Part shown: positions 43,487 to 54,675 of the stretch, in pieces
How the letters are laid out: each line of letters begins with the position of its first letter
Position numbering within the stretch: position 1 is the stretch's first letter
DNA from: Bryoerythrophyllum caledonicum
Lineage: Eukaryota > Streptophyta > Bryopsida > Pottiales > Pottiaceae
Reading direction: 5' to 3'
DNA length: 64,000 bases
NCBI GenBank assembly: GCA_963971425.1
Contig: OZ020525.1
Location: 6,555,560-6,619,559, forward strand
Made by a program: the position numbers and the translations under genes
The notes under the pieces: generated by a model
Databases searched by the model: none
Seen by the model: the letters and a program-made list of their open reading frames with translations, nothing else
Told to the model about the DNA's origin: nothing

Positions 43487-43740
43487 CCTCCCCACGTTGT
43501 TTATCCACCCACGTTTACCCACCCCACGTTTCCCCTCCCACGCGTTGTTTAAACTATACTACTACCACAATTTACCCCCATCCACGATTTACTCCTCACT
43601 CGCGGTTTGCTCTCCACCCGCGGTTTACTCCCCACTCACGGTTTATTCCCCACCCGTGGTTTATTCCTCATCCGCACTTTACTCCATACCCACGGTAAAA
43701 CCCCCCACTCGTGGTTTACCCACCAACCATAGTTTTTCCC
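43487..43740. repeat. ~19-20-bp degenerate minisatellite near the Helitron left end
   Basis: Units like 'ccacccgcggtttactcccc' in a pyrimidine-rich tract, about 11 copies, drifting rightwards. It is non-coding, and the open frames through it are repeat artefacts. Confidence 0.8.
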
Positions 43741-43969
43741 GCAGAGTTTTTACCCCGCCCACTAATTAGCCCACTTATCATCCTGCGGTAAATTAAAATC
43801 CGATTTTACTTCAAGTTTTTATGGCTTTATGACTAGAGTAGAATATATATTTGCAGTGAAGGGTTCAAAAATTAAATATGTATGGCTTATACTTTTGCTA
43901 AAAAATATTTCTCATTATATTGTTTTTATTATATATTTCTTTTTATATATAGTGTGCCCTCCTTCACAT

Positions 43970-46357
43970 ATGATGGACAATCTTCCAACTAGCGTGAATA
44001 ATCTGATGCGTGATCATCGTTCTAGACGCATGCACATCTTTCAAGCACGGAGGAATCCAGCCTTGCCAAAACAACTGGGAATTGAGCTAGGGTGTGAACA
44101 TTGTGCCAAAGGCATGGAGATTCTTTGGAGTTGCAGAATCACATCCCGCAAAGACAAACTATCATTTCCGAAAGTCAATCGGCATGAGAACGACGCGTAG
44201 TTCGTACGGAGATTCTTCAGCCTAGCAGGAATCAACGTCAAACCACTACGAATCTACATCAAACAATGCGTCATGATTTATCGTTGGCACACTGTGTATT
44301 TAGTAAAGTGTCCGGTAGTGTTCGACAGGGACTGCAGTAAATGACATTTCGTCGCAAATATTGTGATGCATTGCATTGGCTGGAGGAGCGCGTCATTTCA
44401 AGATTTTCAACTATAGACAATCCGCTTTTCAGTATTTGTTGTGAGCACGGAAAAGTGAACCTTGCCCCATTGGCGACGCCTCCTCAACCATTGCGGAGCT
44501 TGCTAAGAGATAATACAGAAGAAGCCAAAAACTTTAGGATTTCAATTCGCAAATATAGTAGCGCATTGGTCTTCACACCTCTAGGTGCAATGATTGATCG
44601 GGAGCTTGCAATCGGCGAGAACTACAGCTTCCGACTTCAAGGCCAACTATATCATATGATAGGCAACCTTTTGCCTGCGGAAGGGGTAGATTACCAATTT
44701 CGCAGATATATATAGTGGATAAGGATGCTGCTCACGACCTTTGAATAATCATTTTTTTGGATTTTGACCGCAATACAATTGAATCTCTTCAAAACATGTT
44801 GTTGGAGCACAATCCTTATGTGCAACTCTACCAAAATGTTCATCAACGATTGATTGAAAACTTGGCTCAAAAGTGAGAGCTTTGTTTGTATGTTGTGCAA
44901 TCGCATGATTGACTTACATACAATATTCCCAGAGTTGACAAGGTCAGCGCGATTATCGTTGACAATGGCCATGATGGGAGCATTTTTGAGAGGGATATTG
45001 TGGTCAAAAAATTGATTGGGGAGCTACAATGGAAAGAGTTATGGATTCATCATATCAGCCATTGCAGTAGGTCCTTCTCTTTTCCGACGATCTTCAAGGA
45101 TGGTCACAAAGCATGTCATTGAGGGGCTTTCAAGCTCAAGGCTCTGTGCTTACAGCAGTAGATCCAAATACTACTAGGGCTAGGGGTGGAACAATGAAAG
45201 TGACACAGATGAACTTCTATTTGTACATGCTTCACCAGCGTAGTCATGACAACCACATATTCTATGCTGGACATTTGCTATAGTAGTACATTGTGGATGC
45301 GTGGCCATGTATTGAAGAGAACCGATTGACGTTTTTGGATTCAATCAGAATGTCTTGCAGATGGAACTTTACACCGGAATGGTGGACGCTCTCCATGTTG
45401 GTAATGATGTTTACCTACAATAGCTCGATCATAGAGTTATCTTGCCATCGTCTTTTTTGGGTGGATTGCGTCAAATGAATGAACTTTATCAAGATGTCAT
45501 GACCATCGTTCAAATGTATGGACGGCCGGACTTGTTCAATACGTTCAGGTGTAGCTTGAGATGGCTTGAGATAAGAGCCAAAATCCAATGTACACAGACA
45601 TCACAAGACCGGCTAGATTTGGTTGCATGTGTGTTCTATTTGAAAAAGTTGATAGTAGATTTGAAAGATCGTTCTATTCTTGGAAGAGTATAGGGATACA
45701 ATTGGGTGATTAAATTCCAGAAGTGGGGCGGTCCGCACCCACACATTCGGTTGATTATGGACCAACAATCAAAGTTCAATCCAAACAATATTGAATCAGT
45801 TATGAGTGCTGAAATTCTTGATTGGACCACTCACCCAGACGCATACGAGACAATGCGATAGTGCTTAGTACATCGGCCTTGCAACCTTCTGGATACAACG
45901 TCCTCTTGCGTAAAAGATGGTACCCTCGCAAGTTCACAAACAAAATCTCTAACGACGGGGATGGCTATTCTCTATACAAGAAGAAGTATGATGGTTGTTC
46001 TTTTGTTGACCGAGAAGGACGTCACATTGATGATACTTGGATTGTACCCACAATCTATATTTAGTGTCTAAATACAACGCGCACATAAACATTGAGGTAA
46101 ATAATGTATTTTGCCCTTTCATTCATCATTTAAGTTGATTTAATGAATAGTTTACTTGCCATCTTTACGTACAAGTATGTTTGTCGATAGCCAATGTGAA
46201 GTACATTTTTAAATATGTGTACAGAGGTCACTATCGTGCAACTGTAGTCTTGCAAAACCAAAATGGCGAGGTACAAGAGTACATTGACGCACACATTGTC
46301 TCTGCGTCTGAGGCAACCTGGACGCTACTTTAGTTTCCAATGCACAAGTCATACCGC
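43970..46357 (+). pseudogene. Helitron Rep part of the Rep-helicase gene (5' half)
   Basis: Recognisable pieces in order: 'FSICCEHGKVNLAPL' and 'FRLQGQLYHMIGNLLPAEG' (helitron-like N domain, 44440-44710); 'MPSSFLGGLRQMNELYQDVM' with 'YGRPDLFNTFRCSLRWLEI' (Rep region, 45442-45570); 'KFQKWGGPHPHIRLIM' (the HUH two-His motif, 45705-45760); 'LRKRWYPRKF' and 'DDTWIVP' near 45900-46050; and 'GHYRATVVLQNQNGEVQEYI' near 46225. Frames change often and many stops occur, including a double TAG at 45281-45286 where the family has Gln-Gln. The gene is cut at 46357 by LTR B. Confidence 0.85.
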
Positions 46358-46612
46358 TGTCGTGTAAGGAAATGGTTTAATATGTAAATACAGTGTGAAA
46401 TGGATTGAGAGTAGTGTTCAGAGCAAATAGAAATAAAACTAAGAAAAATAAAAGTATAGACAAAAGGGAGGGGGGGAGATCAGAGGAATGAAAGGGGAAG
46501 AGAAAGGATCGTGGTTTTAACCACGAAACTTGGAGTCTCTGCATCTTCTCACATGCTCAGGGGGGGTAGGTGGCGCCAACTGGTAGTTTCCTGCCTAGTT
46601 TTCACTAGCAGT

Positions 46613-46721
46613 GCCAAGCCACGTGGCCATTCGCATGCTCATACGGGTCCAAAGGGTTTCGAACCCGGACCAGTGCTATGGCGCTTGAAGCACTTTACCA
46701 GTTGGACTTCCGCGGCTTGGC
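46613..46721 (-). other. tRNA-like module in LTR B
   Basis: Bounded by GCCAAGCC and GGCTTGGC (acceptor-stem-like inverted pair). On the minus strand it has an A-box-like AGTCCAACTGG (46699-46709) and a B-box GGTTCGAAACC (46655-46665). It is antisense to the LTR ORF. It could act as a Pol III promoter or a relic of tRNA capture. Confidence 0.7.
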
Positions 46722-46934
46722 GATTATCAGAGCATGTTGAAGGGATTTATATCCCTATCCATTGTTTTATATTTTTATTTTATATTTTATTTGAGTGGAT
46801 TTGATTGGAGAAAAAGAGATCACATCTTTGGGAAAGCTTCAAGGTGACGCCTTCTACAAAGTATTTGTGTTATAAGAAGAAGGTTCATTTAGAGCTTCAT
46901 CAGTTTTATGTAGTTGTTTTGAATTTTTTTGGAC

Positions 46935-47393
46935 ATGTCAAATTGGAGAGTTTTTTCTGAGTCTCAGGATGAAGAGCTTCAACCAGAGCTTGAGCTGGAT
47001 TTTTCTTTATCTCAACTGCCGGTTTGTACTCTTCTGTCGCTTAGTCGTGCACCACTGCATGAGCGTCCACAAGAAGAAGCTGGGCCTTCTCGGCCGCCAA
47101 AGCAACCTCGTGTGGAGCAGCAGTGGCACGGCAATCTTCAACAAGATGCTCGTGCCCTGGTGATTCTATTGCAGGTTGGGTGTGTTGAACCTGGTACTCG
47201 AGATGTGACGTTTGGAGGGATTTTTGAAGGCCTAAATGACAATCAATACTTTTGTTGTCTTAGGTCTGTCAAAGGGAGTTGCGGTCATCAACGTTGGCTT
47301 GAAGGTCCAGTTAATCCATTGACCAAGGCTGCTCGTGCTAACTTTGTTGCTTTTATCCTTCAACGCATCCTCAAGTTCTTGCAGATGGAGTGA
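46935..47393 (+). CDS. LTR-encoded small protein, homologue of the one in LTR A (152 aa)
   Basis: First ATG is at 46935. The N-terminus is acidic ('EELQPELELD'), followed by 'RPQEEAGPSRPPKQPR'. The conserved C-terminal half has 'ARALVILLQVGCV', 'DVTFGGIFEGLND', 'GHQRWLEGP' and 'RANFVAFILQRILKFLQ'. It is intact, with a stop at 47391-47393. Its position relative to the tRNA-like module and LTR ends is the same as in LTR A. I know no family with this pattern. Predicted to be soluble, an alpha/beta domain with a C-terminal helix (inference from the hydrophobic pattern). Confidence 0.65.
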   Translation: MSNWRVFSESQDEELQPELELDFSLSQLPVCTLLSLSRAPLHERPQEEAGPSRPPKQPRVEQQWHGNLQQDARALVILLQVGCVEPGTRDVTFGGIFEGLNDNQYFCCLRSVKGSCGHQRWLEGPVNPLTKAARANFVAFILQRILKFLQME

Positions 47394-48782
47394 AGTTCCT
47401 CTTGAAATTCTTTTCAAGCTCTTTTAGACATATATTTGATTTTATTTGTTTAGTTTTTAATGTTTCCAAACTTCACCTTGCATGTTAGAAGTTTGGTAGA
47501 TGAAAGGTAGAAATAGTTTACCATTTGGTAGACTTTTGATGCCTTATGGCTAAGATAAGGGATAGATAAGGCTGAAGTAAGCTTAAGGGAGTTAGCCAAT
47601 GACTAGTTGAGGCCCATGAGGCGTAGATATGGGCTGGTGTTGACTTTGGGGGGAGGCAAAGGGGTCGGGTTCCCCTCTCTCCTCCACGAGAGTTGAGTTT
47701 TTTCGGTGGGCAGTTTTTTGGAGAGCAAGAGCTCTATGTGTACTACGAATTTTACTATGAAATTTTGGGAGCTTGTACATCTTGTTGTTGTGGTTTTATA
47801 ATGATATAGCACGCTCTATTTGAACTTTGTGTGTATTTTCTATGAGTGTTTGAGTGGGATAGTGTCTGCTGTAAAGAAATTTAGAAGACCGAGACTTCAA
47901 AAGCTTGTAGAAACTTGTTTATAGTGTTTTTGTTTATGAAATTTGAGCAAGTCAAGTGTTATTGTGTTAGTTTTCTATGGAGATTTGTAACTTATTATTT
48001 AGATTGTTTGAGACAAAGTTATGGCTTTGAAAGTGAGAGGGTGTTGAGCTGCCGACTAAATTCAAGAGTGGAAGTAGGCACCAACTTCAACTGAGCATAG
48101 AAAACGTTTGGTATAGATTTTGAAGACGAATTTTGTAGAGAGCTTAGGTGGTGTTATCAGCTTTTTAGGAAGCTATCACTCGGCTTTGGCAAAGCTTGTA
48201 TGAAGTCAGAGTGCTCTGTGAAGCAAAGGGAGGTGCAGCTGATGCTAGATTTGGGAGTACGACCTTTGACAAGCTATGGACTCTTGACAGTACCTTGTAG
48301 AGCTTGAATCTTTCTTTCCCTCTGTTAAGCACTTTGACAGCTTTCCAAAAAGCTAATGCACTCCTGATTTGAAGTATTTATGCTAATTTGGTGGTTATTT
48401 GAAGTTTGGCTATTATTTTAGAGGGAGATTCGGGATTTTGAAGGTATGTACAAAACTTATACGGTTTTGTATACGGTAGATCGTATTTATACTTTGTACA
48501 TGTATGTATAAAAGTATTATACTTGCACGTATAAATCATGTATTCGTATAGCATGTTCTACTGTATTTATACATGACAAATACAAGTATTAAAGTACTCT
48601 ACATGTACATATAAAAATACTCTACGTATACGTACAAAAAGGGTATAGGTACAAGTATGTATACATGATGTGTTCAAGGATTAATACTTCTTATATTATC
48701 CTTATCTTTCATGTCTTAAGCCAAAACTAACTGCAGCAAGAAATCCAGTATTTTCCCAAGGCAAAGACTTCTCTACCTGACA

Positions 48783-51009
48783 CCGCGCTATTCAACATTT
48801 TCAAATTCATTTACCTTGTGGACAACGTGTAACTTAAGATTTGATCCAAACAATAACCTTGCGGACATTGTTAACTCAGATCATGTGTAAAAGACAACTT
48901 TGACAGAGTGGTTTGTGGCAAATTGAAACAACACCGCACTTGCTAGGCAGACATCCTACGTGGACTTCCTTCTTGCTTTGTACGGCAACAAACAACAAAA
49001 CAATGGATGGTGGATGAGAGGGGATTCCCATTGGGACATCTTTACTTTGTGAATCCTTCTGCGGGGGAGAAATATGCTTTCTTTGGGCACTTTTGATGGC
49101 GCTGAAGGCCGCAAGAAGTTTTAAAGACCTACGTACTGATAGAAGGCATCTCTAGAGGACTTTCAAAAAAGTGTGCCTTGCGATGGAGTTTATGATAACG
49201 ACGAAGAGTAGGAGAAGTTCCTTCCTGAGGATGCGAGAATGAAGTCAAGCGCTCAGCTTTGTGCGTTGTTTGCAACCATCTTGACACATGGTCTGCTTGG
49301 AAACCCACGACGACTATGGAAGACGTTCCAAGAGAGTTTATCGGACAGCTGCGGGAATTGGTTGCAGTAGGATGGGATGGAAGAGCCATCAGAGGAGCAT
49401 ATTTGGAGTCTTACTTTGGATGACATTACTTAATGACTTGCTCAATATGAGATGTGGCTGGAATATTTTGATCTATCACAGCTTGCAATTTCCATGTAGG
49501 GTTTGAGTGGAAATTGATTTATTCTAGAGCAAGTCATCAACATTGTTGTGGAATTGGTGGAAGAAGTTGATTAATAAGTTCAAACCTTGAACCCTGAGCA
49601 GCATAATATTTACAACAGAGTTATATAGTCAAGCACGCTTGACTTCTTTGGCAAGGTTTATTTTACAAATGAGCCAGGGTCTAGGAAGGTACATGGAAGA
49701 CGTGCTTGGAGAAAATTATTATGTTTGTTTGTGGAATCATATTGCAATGGCTATCGCTTTGACAGGAATTTTTGGTTGTTGCTGCAAAATGGGAGGACCG
49801 CTCATTCTAGGTTCAAGATTCCAATTGAGTTGGATGCGACTTCTCAATGCAATATTTAGCAGACATAGTCATTTGGCCGAAATGATATGTCGTACAACTC
49901 TCATTTTGTGCAATGAGGCACCCGAGCTCCACAAATTTGCTTTTGAAGTTGTGGATCGTTCGCTTTGCAACATAACCGACCGATGTGATGTGTCGTTTGG
50001 AGGAATTACTTTGGTGTTGTCTCGCGATTTCCGTCAGGTGTTACCTATTATTCCAAGGGGCTTGTGGGCAGATATTGTCTCAACATTGATCAAAGAGTCT
50101 CGCATGTGGCCCACGTAGAAGTGTGTCGCTTGCATCAAAATATGCGTACTATTGCTACCTCTGCGACAATTGAGGATTTGGAAACCGAATATTTGTAGAT
50201 TGGCTTCTGGCTCTTAGAGAAGGCAGGCTGGAGACTGTTCACGAAGATTATATTTGTCGTCCACGCAATATGTTATTGCCTCAACAGACGATGAAAGATC
50301 TAATCGACGTAATTTACCGTGGAATTGCGAGTGGCATGGGTCGAAGAGATTTTTATAGCAGTCGTGCTATCCTGGTGGCACTAAACAAAGACATAGAAAA
50401 ATCCAATGTCGTGGTGCTTGAGATGGTGCCTCAAGGAGGTCGAAGTTTCTTAAGTACTGATAGAGTTGACGATGAGGATGGCGTCAATGTGATTCCAATG
50501 GAGTACTTGAATATGTTGGAACTTAGGAGGTGACCATCGCATGAGCTTAAGGTGAAGATTGGTAAACATGTAATACTTTTGCGCAATCTAGATGCATCCA
50601 ACGGACTTTACAATGGCACTAGACTTATGATTCGCCGGTACGCAAACCGAACTATTGAGGCCAAAGTCCTCACAAGTGATTGTATAGGGTACGTTGCATT
50701 TGTTCCACAAATTGCAATCGTTACTGAGAAGTCCGGACTTCCTTTCCCAATGCGGCGCAAACAGTTTTCAATTTGTGTTGCATTTGCCATGAGCATTAAC
50801 AAGTCCCAAAGATAGACGCTTTCAAAGGTTGGGATCTATTTCATAAACAATGTATTTTTGCATGGGCAATTGTATGTTGCATTTTTGCAGGCAATTGCTC
50901 CCGGAAATGTTTTGGTGCTTTTGGAACGATCTCCTCTTGAGGAAGTGAAATTAATGCACAATGTAGTTTACCACAAAGCACTTCTGCAACTTTGTGTCAA
51001 TCAAATCTA
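48783..51009 (+). pseudogene. Helitron Rep-helicase gene, 3' half (PIF1-type helicase)
   Basis: Resumes with codons for 'IQHFQIHLPCGQRV', then 'RGFPLGHLYFVNPSAGEKY' (49018-49075), then the helicase. Walker A is destroyed (49660-49710), and Walker B is 'LCNEAPELHKFAFEVVDRSL' with Asp changed to Asn. 'RDFRQVLPIIPRG' lies at 50028-50060 (GDFRQ expected). C-terminal blocks are 'KVKIGKHVILLRNLDASNGL', 'NRTIEAKVLTSDCIGYVAF', 'FAMSINKSQR*TLSKVGIY' and 'LYVAFLQAIAPGNVLVL'. It ends near 51009, 56 bp before the 3' hairpin. Many stops; inactive. Confidence 0.88.
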
Positions 51010-51064
51010 ATCGAACAATTTTTATTCTTATTTTTTTGTTTCTAAAGTAACGGTGTAGTCATTT

Positions 51065-51094
51065 CCCGTTAGGGACAACGGGCCAATATACTAG
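51065..51094 (+). terminator. Helitron 3' terminal hairpin and CTAG
   Basis: A 6-bp stem CCCGTT/AACGGG with loop AGGGAC, an 8-bp spacer 'ccaatata', then CTAG. This structure serves as the rolling-circle termination signal in Helitrons. T follows at 51095. Confidence 0.88.
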
Positions 51095-51599
51095 TTCACT
51101 ATCAATTCTACAATACATGAAGCCTCATTTTCACATGCTCATACAAATTCCTGCAAAGTTCCCCTTCTTGCAAGGCTGCATGGATCTGTAAATTATTGTT
51201 CATCTGCACCATACAAGTCCGAAAGTATGGAACATTGTTTATTATGGTGACTTCAACATCCTTGGCAACTATAGGCACTTGGGCAAACAAGCATAGGTCC
51301 TTAGCGCAAGTAGGTAAATGGACAACTAGACAAGCGATCACGGACATGGGCAAGATTTGTTAAAAACTTCAGCTTGAATGCCAAGTCTTTTACCGTCATG
51401 ACTAACATGGACCAACTTTGGACTTGAGGCCGTGAGTCGTAGCAGATTTTTGAGATGTTGAAGCTAAGACTCGGCACAACCACAGTGCTTCAACAACATG
51501 ATGATTCCAGATCCTTTCAATTGCATACTATCTAGGTCTTGAAGCGATTCTTACACAATTGATGAGCTTGTATAAGAGTACATTGTTGCTTACGCATCT
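51095..51599. other. Unassigned stretch with minus-strand coding hints
   Basis: A minus-strand frame (51353-51108) encodes 'NNVPYFRTCMVQMNNNLQIH', with 'VVPSLSFNISKICYDS' just upstream in another frame. It may be a fragment of an unknown gene. Too little is present to name it. Confidence 0.35.
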
Positions 51600-53060
51600 T
51601 GAAGCAATAAGACTGCAGAGTCCAAGTATTCATCTTACAAAAGAGAAGCTTTGGCAGCATTGTGGATTATTACTCACTTCTCAGCTTAATTATATAGACA
51701 ACAATTTACATGGATGACTGATCATTAGCCCTTACAATGGCTTATGAAGTTGGATAAGCTCATTGGCAAACTCGCTAGGAGGCTATACTTCTCCAAGAGT
51801 TTTGATTTTGAAATGATGCATCGTGTTGGTGGCACCAACCTAGATGCAGATGGGCTCTCGCACAATCCAAGTTCTCTAGAGTTAACGCCTAAAGGCCTAA
51901 ACGATTTTCCAAGGAAACTCTTATAGTCTTCAAAAGGATTCTTGGGCCTGTAGGGGTTAATTGGAGCGAGATGACATGGAGATTTATGATCGGGAGGTGG
52001 TTCCACGTTGGTATGCATTTGTCTACCTTACTTTGTTAACAATTTTTTGCTACCGAGATTCTTATTTTGGGCTCATGTGATAAAACATAATAGACCATAT
52101 GCCGAAGCTGAAGACTGCAAAAACCTTCTCATCTTACACAAGATTCAGCATGGCACATTCGTTTCATTCATTTCTACGATTAGAAAGTCAAGATTGAACA
52201 TCGAGCAGCAAGGTATTGTTGAAAGACAACTTGTTATTTTGATTATGGTCTAATGGAGCTAAGCTTATAGTTCCAAGACCTCACCATAGAGCTTCTTGAT
52301 GCGAAAGGTGCACAAGGATCTCGGTCATTTTGGCATGGGCATTGCATTTGATGTTGCGTGGCTAATATTGGTGGAATGATAAGTATCAATATGTTGCAGC
52401 ATGTTGGTAGATGTGAACTTGTGAAGCATGTGACTGGGTGAAGGCTAGCTCCAACACCTTATCACCTTAACTCAAGTTCTTATCTATCACAAGGTTGGAC
52501 TATTGGGGATCACTAGACTGTGTTGAGCCATTGGTTGTCACTTCACGTGGAGCAAAGTATATGTTAGTTATGGTGGAGCATATGAGCAAGTGGATTGAGC
52601 TTGTTGCTCTACCACAAAACTCTTCCAAGTTTGTTGCCGCAACATTTTTGGACCAAGTTTTGAAGCACCTATAGAGGTGTTGCCAGATCAAGGAAATGAA
52701 TTCCTCGATGAATATGAAGATTTATGCACCAAGGCTCTTAGAGGCCAAATCTACCTCAAGGGATCACCTTGAGGCAAATGGCTTGGCTGAACGAGTGGTG
52801 TAAACTATCAAATGTGATTGGAGAAAGTATGGATTACTTTAGGGAAGTCATTGGGTTTGGGATATTATATTGTTGTAGATTGCTATGGACTATGGATTCA
52901 ATAGGTAGGCTTCTTTAGCCTCTTACAGTCCATATCAGTTGTTATACTTGCATAAGCATATTTTGCCTAGTTATATTTTAAAGCCATTTTCTCTTTAGTA
53001 CCCACGAGACTCAAATTGGGACTTTTGAGGTGTTCAAACTCGATTTTCATGAAATCCATG
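51600..53060 (+). pseudogene. Ty3/gypsy RNase H-integrase relic
   Basis: Successive plus-strand pieces: 'GKLARRLYFSKSFDFEMMHR' and 'DADGLSHNPS' (RNase H to spacer, 51765-51880), a region with stops, 'EPLVVTSRGAKYMLVMVEHM' with 'SKWIELVALPQNSSKFVAAT' (integrase core, first Asp region, 52520-52660), 'LPDQGNEFLDEYEDLC' (second Asp), and 'QIGTFEVFKLDFHEI' near the end. Frames shift several times. It belongs to a different gypsy lineage from the element at 58451-64000, judging by motif wording. No LTRs were identified. Confidence 0.72.
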
Positions 53061-53900
53061 AAGAATTAAGTTTTGAAATGTGAAGTTTACATTTGCGCAC
53101 ACATTACTGTATGAAAACATTGCAAAAATTATATCATTATTTGGAGTAATAAAACTTAGGGAAAATCTTGGAATACAACACAAAATACATCAAATATAGG
53201 TAAATACAATGAATACCATGCCGCATACTATATTGTATTTCATACATGTGCAAGATGATTTTGGTCTTAAATTTTGACTAAAATTTGTCTTTCAGAGATT
53301 CTTCATTATTTTGTGATAATTGATCTCTCTTATTGCATAAAAAACTTTTGTTTTAACTCGTATGAATTTGGAACATTTTTGTATACAATCATGTAGACAA
53401 AAGTAAAAAAATCATCAATAATCATGTATAAATGTTTTCTTCACCTATGATATGTCAATGCAAAGCTATCAGCCAAGTGCACATGTGAACCCCTTTTATT
53501 CAAAGTACAATAATCTGTGCAAGAGTCTATTGATGGATAAGGTAGTATACCCTCCAAAGTCCACAATTTTCATCACCAAATTTGGTATCATTCGACACTA
53601 TAATCTATTCCATCAATCCTCCGATGTGTTCAAATTTTTCCCAAAGTTCATGTTATGGTTTGAATTCAATTTTGTAAGGTTGGATCAAATAAGACATTAT
53701 ATTTCCATCAAAGTTAGTTGAAAGAAAAAAAATCAGCACATATCTAGGTTTTGGTGAAACATGACCTAGGCCCTAAAGGTTTAATCTTTTGGCGTCAAAG
53801 AAGCCCAAAATGGGCCTCTACAACACACTCAGGAAATTCCAAGGCATTAAAGGGTTAAGGATGACCAATGGTGCAAGTTGGTAAAAGGAAACAACTCAAT
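53061..53900. other. Gene-free AT-rich stretch
   Basis: No coding signal. 'cattaaagggttaagg' near 53845 is another copy of the GGGTTAA motif. Confidence 0.55.
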
Positions 53901-53901
53901 C

Positions 53902-54136
53902 TGCCCCACTTACGCCACCATCACAAGGGCCCCACATATGCCACCATCACAAGTGCCCCACATATGCCACCATGACAAGTGCCCCACATACGCCACTATC
54001 ACAAGTGCCTCGCATATGCCACCATCACACGTGCTCCACATACCGGACCAATACAATCGCCCCCACATACCACACCAATACAATTGCCCCACATACACCA
54101 TCATCACAAATGCCCCATATAGTGCCACCATCACAA
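53902..54136. repeat. 26-bp minisatellite
   Basis: About nine units of 'tgccccacatatgccaccatcacaag', the later units replaced by 'accacaccaatacaattg' variants. It is non-coding, and the repeat opens frames on both strands. Confidence 0.92.
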
Positions 54137-54278
54137 AGCAGAAGGTTTAATTCAGTTAATGAATGCTATTTTGGGTGCCATATCAAATCCTCACGGTTTG
54201 TCCGTGCTCTGCTTTGCCAACTGAAAAGGAAATGTGGCAGTCTATTCCACATCACAACTCCCGTGCTTGGTACATTTA

Positions 54279-54672
54279 GGGGGGTTTTACACTATGGTGG
54301 AGAACTCCACCGGCCGGTCAAGAAGTCTCGGCCAAGACATGGTTATTTGAGGCGAGCGGTGGATGTTGGACAAGACAAAAAAAGAATAAAGTAATGCATG
54401 AAGAAGTTGCTCTTCTCCGGTGGGTTGGTTTCTTGTCCGAGGGTTTGAGGCCGGACAAGAAACTAGCCCACCGGAGAAGAACTCTTCAAAAAAGTTTTGC
54501 CACATAGGCGGCCATGTCATTTTTTCATCCATGCTTGAAGTTCTCCACCGGTCAAGTCTTGGCCGTACTGTAAACCCAATCCGGTGAAGAACAATTTTTT
54601 CTCCAATCATATTGCTCCATTTCCCTTGAATTCTTGACCGGTGAACTTCTCCACCATAGTGTAAAGCAGCCC
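54279..54672. mobile_element. Foldback MITE, PIF/Harbinger-like (394 bp)
   Basis: Terminal repeats start GGGGGGTTTTACACTATGGT on the left, and the right end is the inverse (CTTCTCCACCATAGTGTAAA, GCAGCCC), about 45 bp long. The flanking trinucleotide is TTA on both sides (54276-54278 and 54673-54675), as for Harbinger/Tourist. A second inverted pair lies inside (54411-54480: 'cttctccggtgggttggttt' against 'actagcccaccggagaagaa'). Nearly the whole element can fold into one hairpin and could feed small-RNA production. Confidence 0.85.
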
Positions 54673-54675
54673 TTA

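Larger units (their letters stand above)
46358..48781 (+). mobile_element. Solo LTR B inserted in the Helitron gene (2.42 kb)
   Basis: Begins TGTCGTGTAAGG and ends CTACCTGAC(A). It is flanked by ACCGC (46353-46357 and 48782-48786), a 5-bp duplication (or 4 bp if the LTR ends in CA). Removing it rejoins the Helitron codons as ..Y-R-A-I-Q-H-F-Q.., exactly what the Rep-helicase family has there. It contains an antisense tRNA-like module, an ORF (46935-47393), AGCTTT..AAGCTAT sub-repeats near 48150 and 48340, and a 3' end resembling LTR A. Around 48440-48660 lies a TATAC/GTATAC-rich stretch. Confidence 0.85.
43200..51094 (+). mobile_element. Helitron, decayed, interrupted by solo LTR B
   Basis: Right end: hairpin CCCGTT-AGGGAC-AACGGG (51065-51082), 8 bp, then CTAG at 51091-51094 and a T, the textbook Helitron 3' terminus. 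Proposed left end: A|TC at 43199-43201, 'tcattctactataaagtata', resembling plant Helitron 5' tips and giving insertion between A and T. The Rep-helicase gene lies between, in pieces. Without the LTR insertion the element is about 5.5 kb. The left tip is less certain than the right. Confidence 0.8.

Noticed and set aside
53872..54150. Cys/His-like open frames over the 26-bp minisatellite
   Set aside because: Generated by the repeat; no start or family support.
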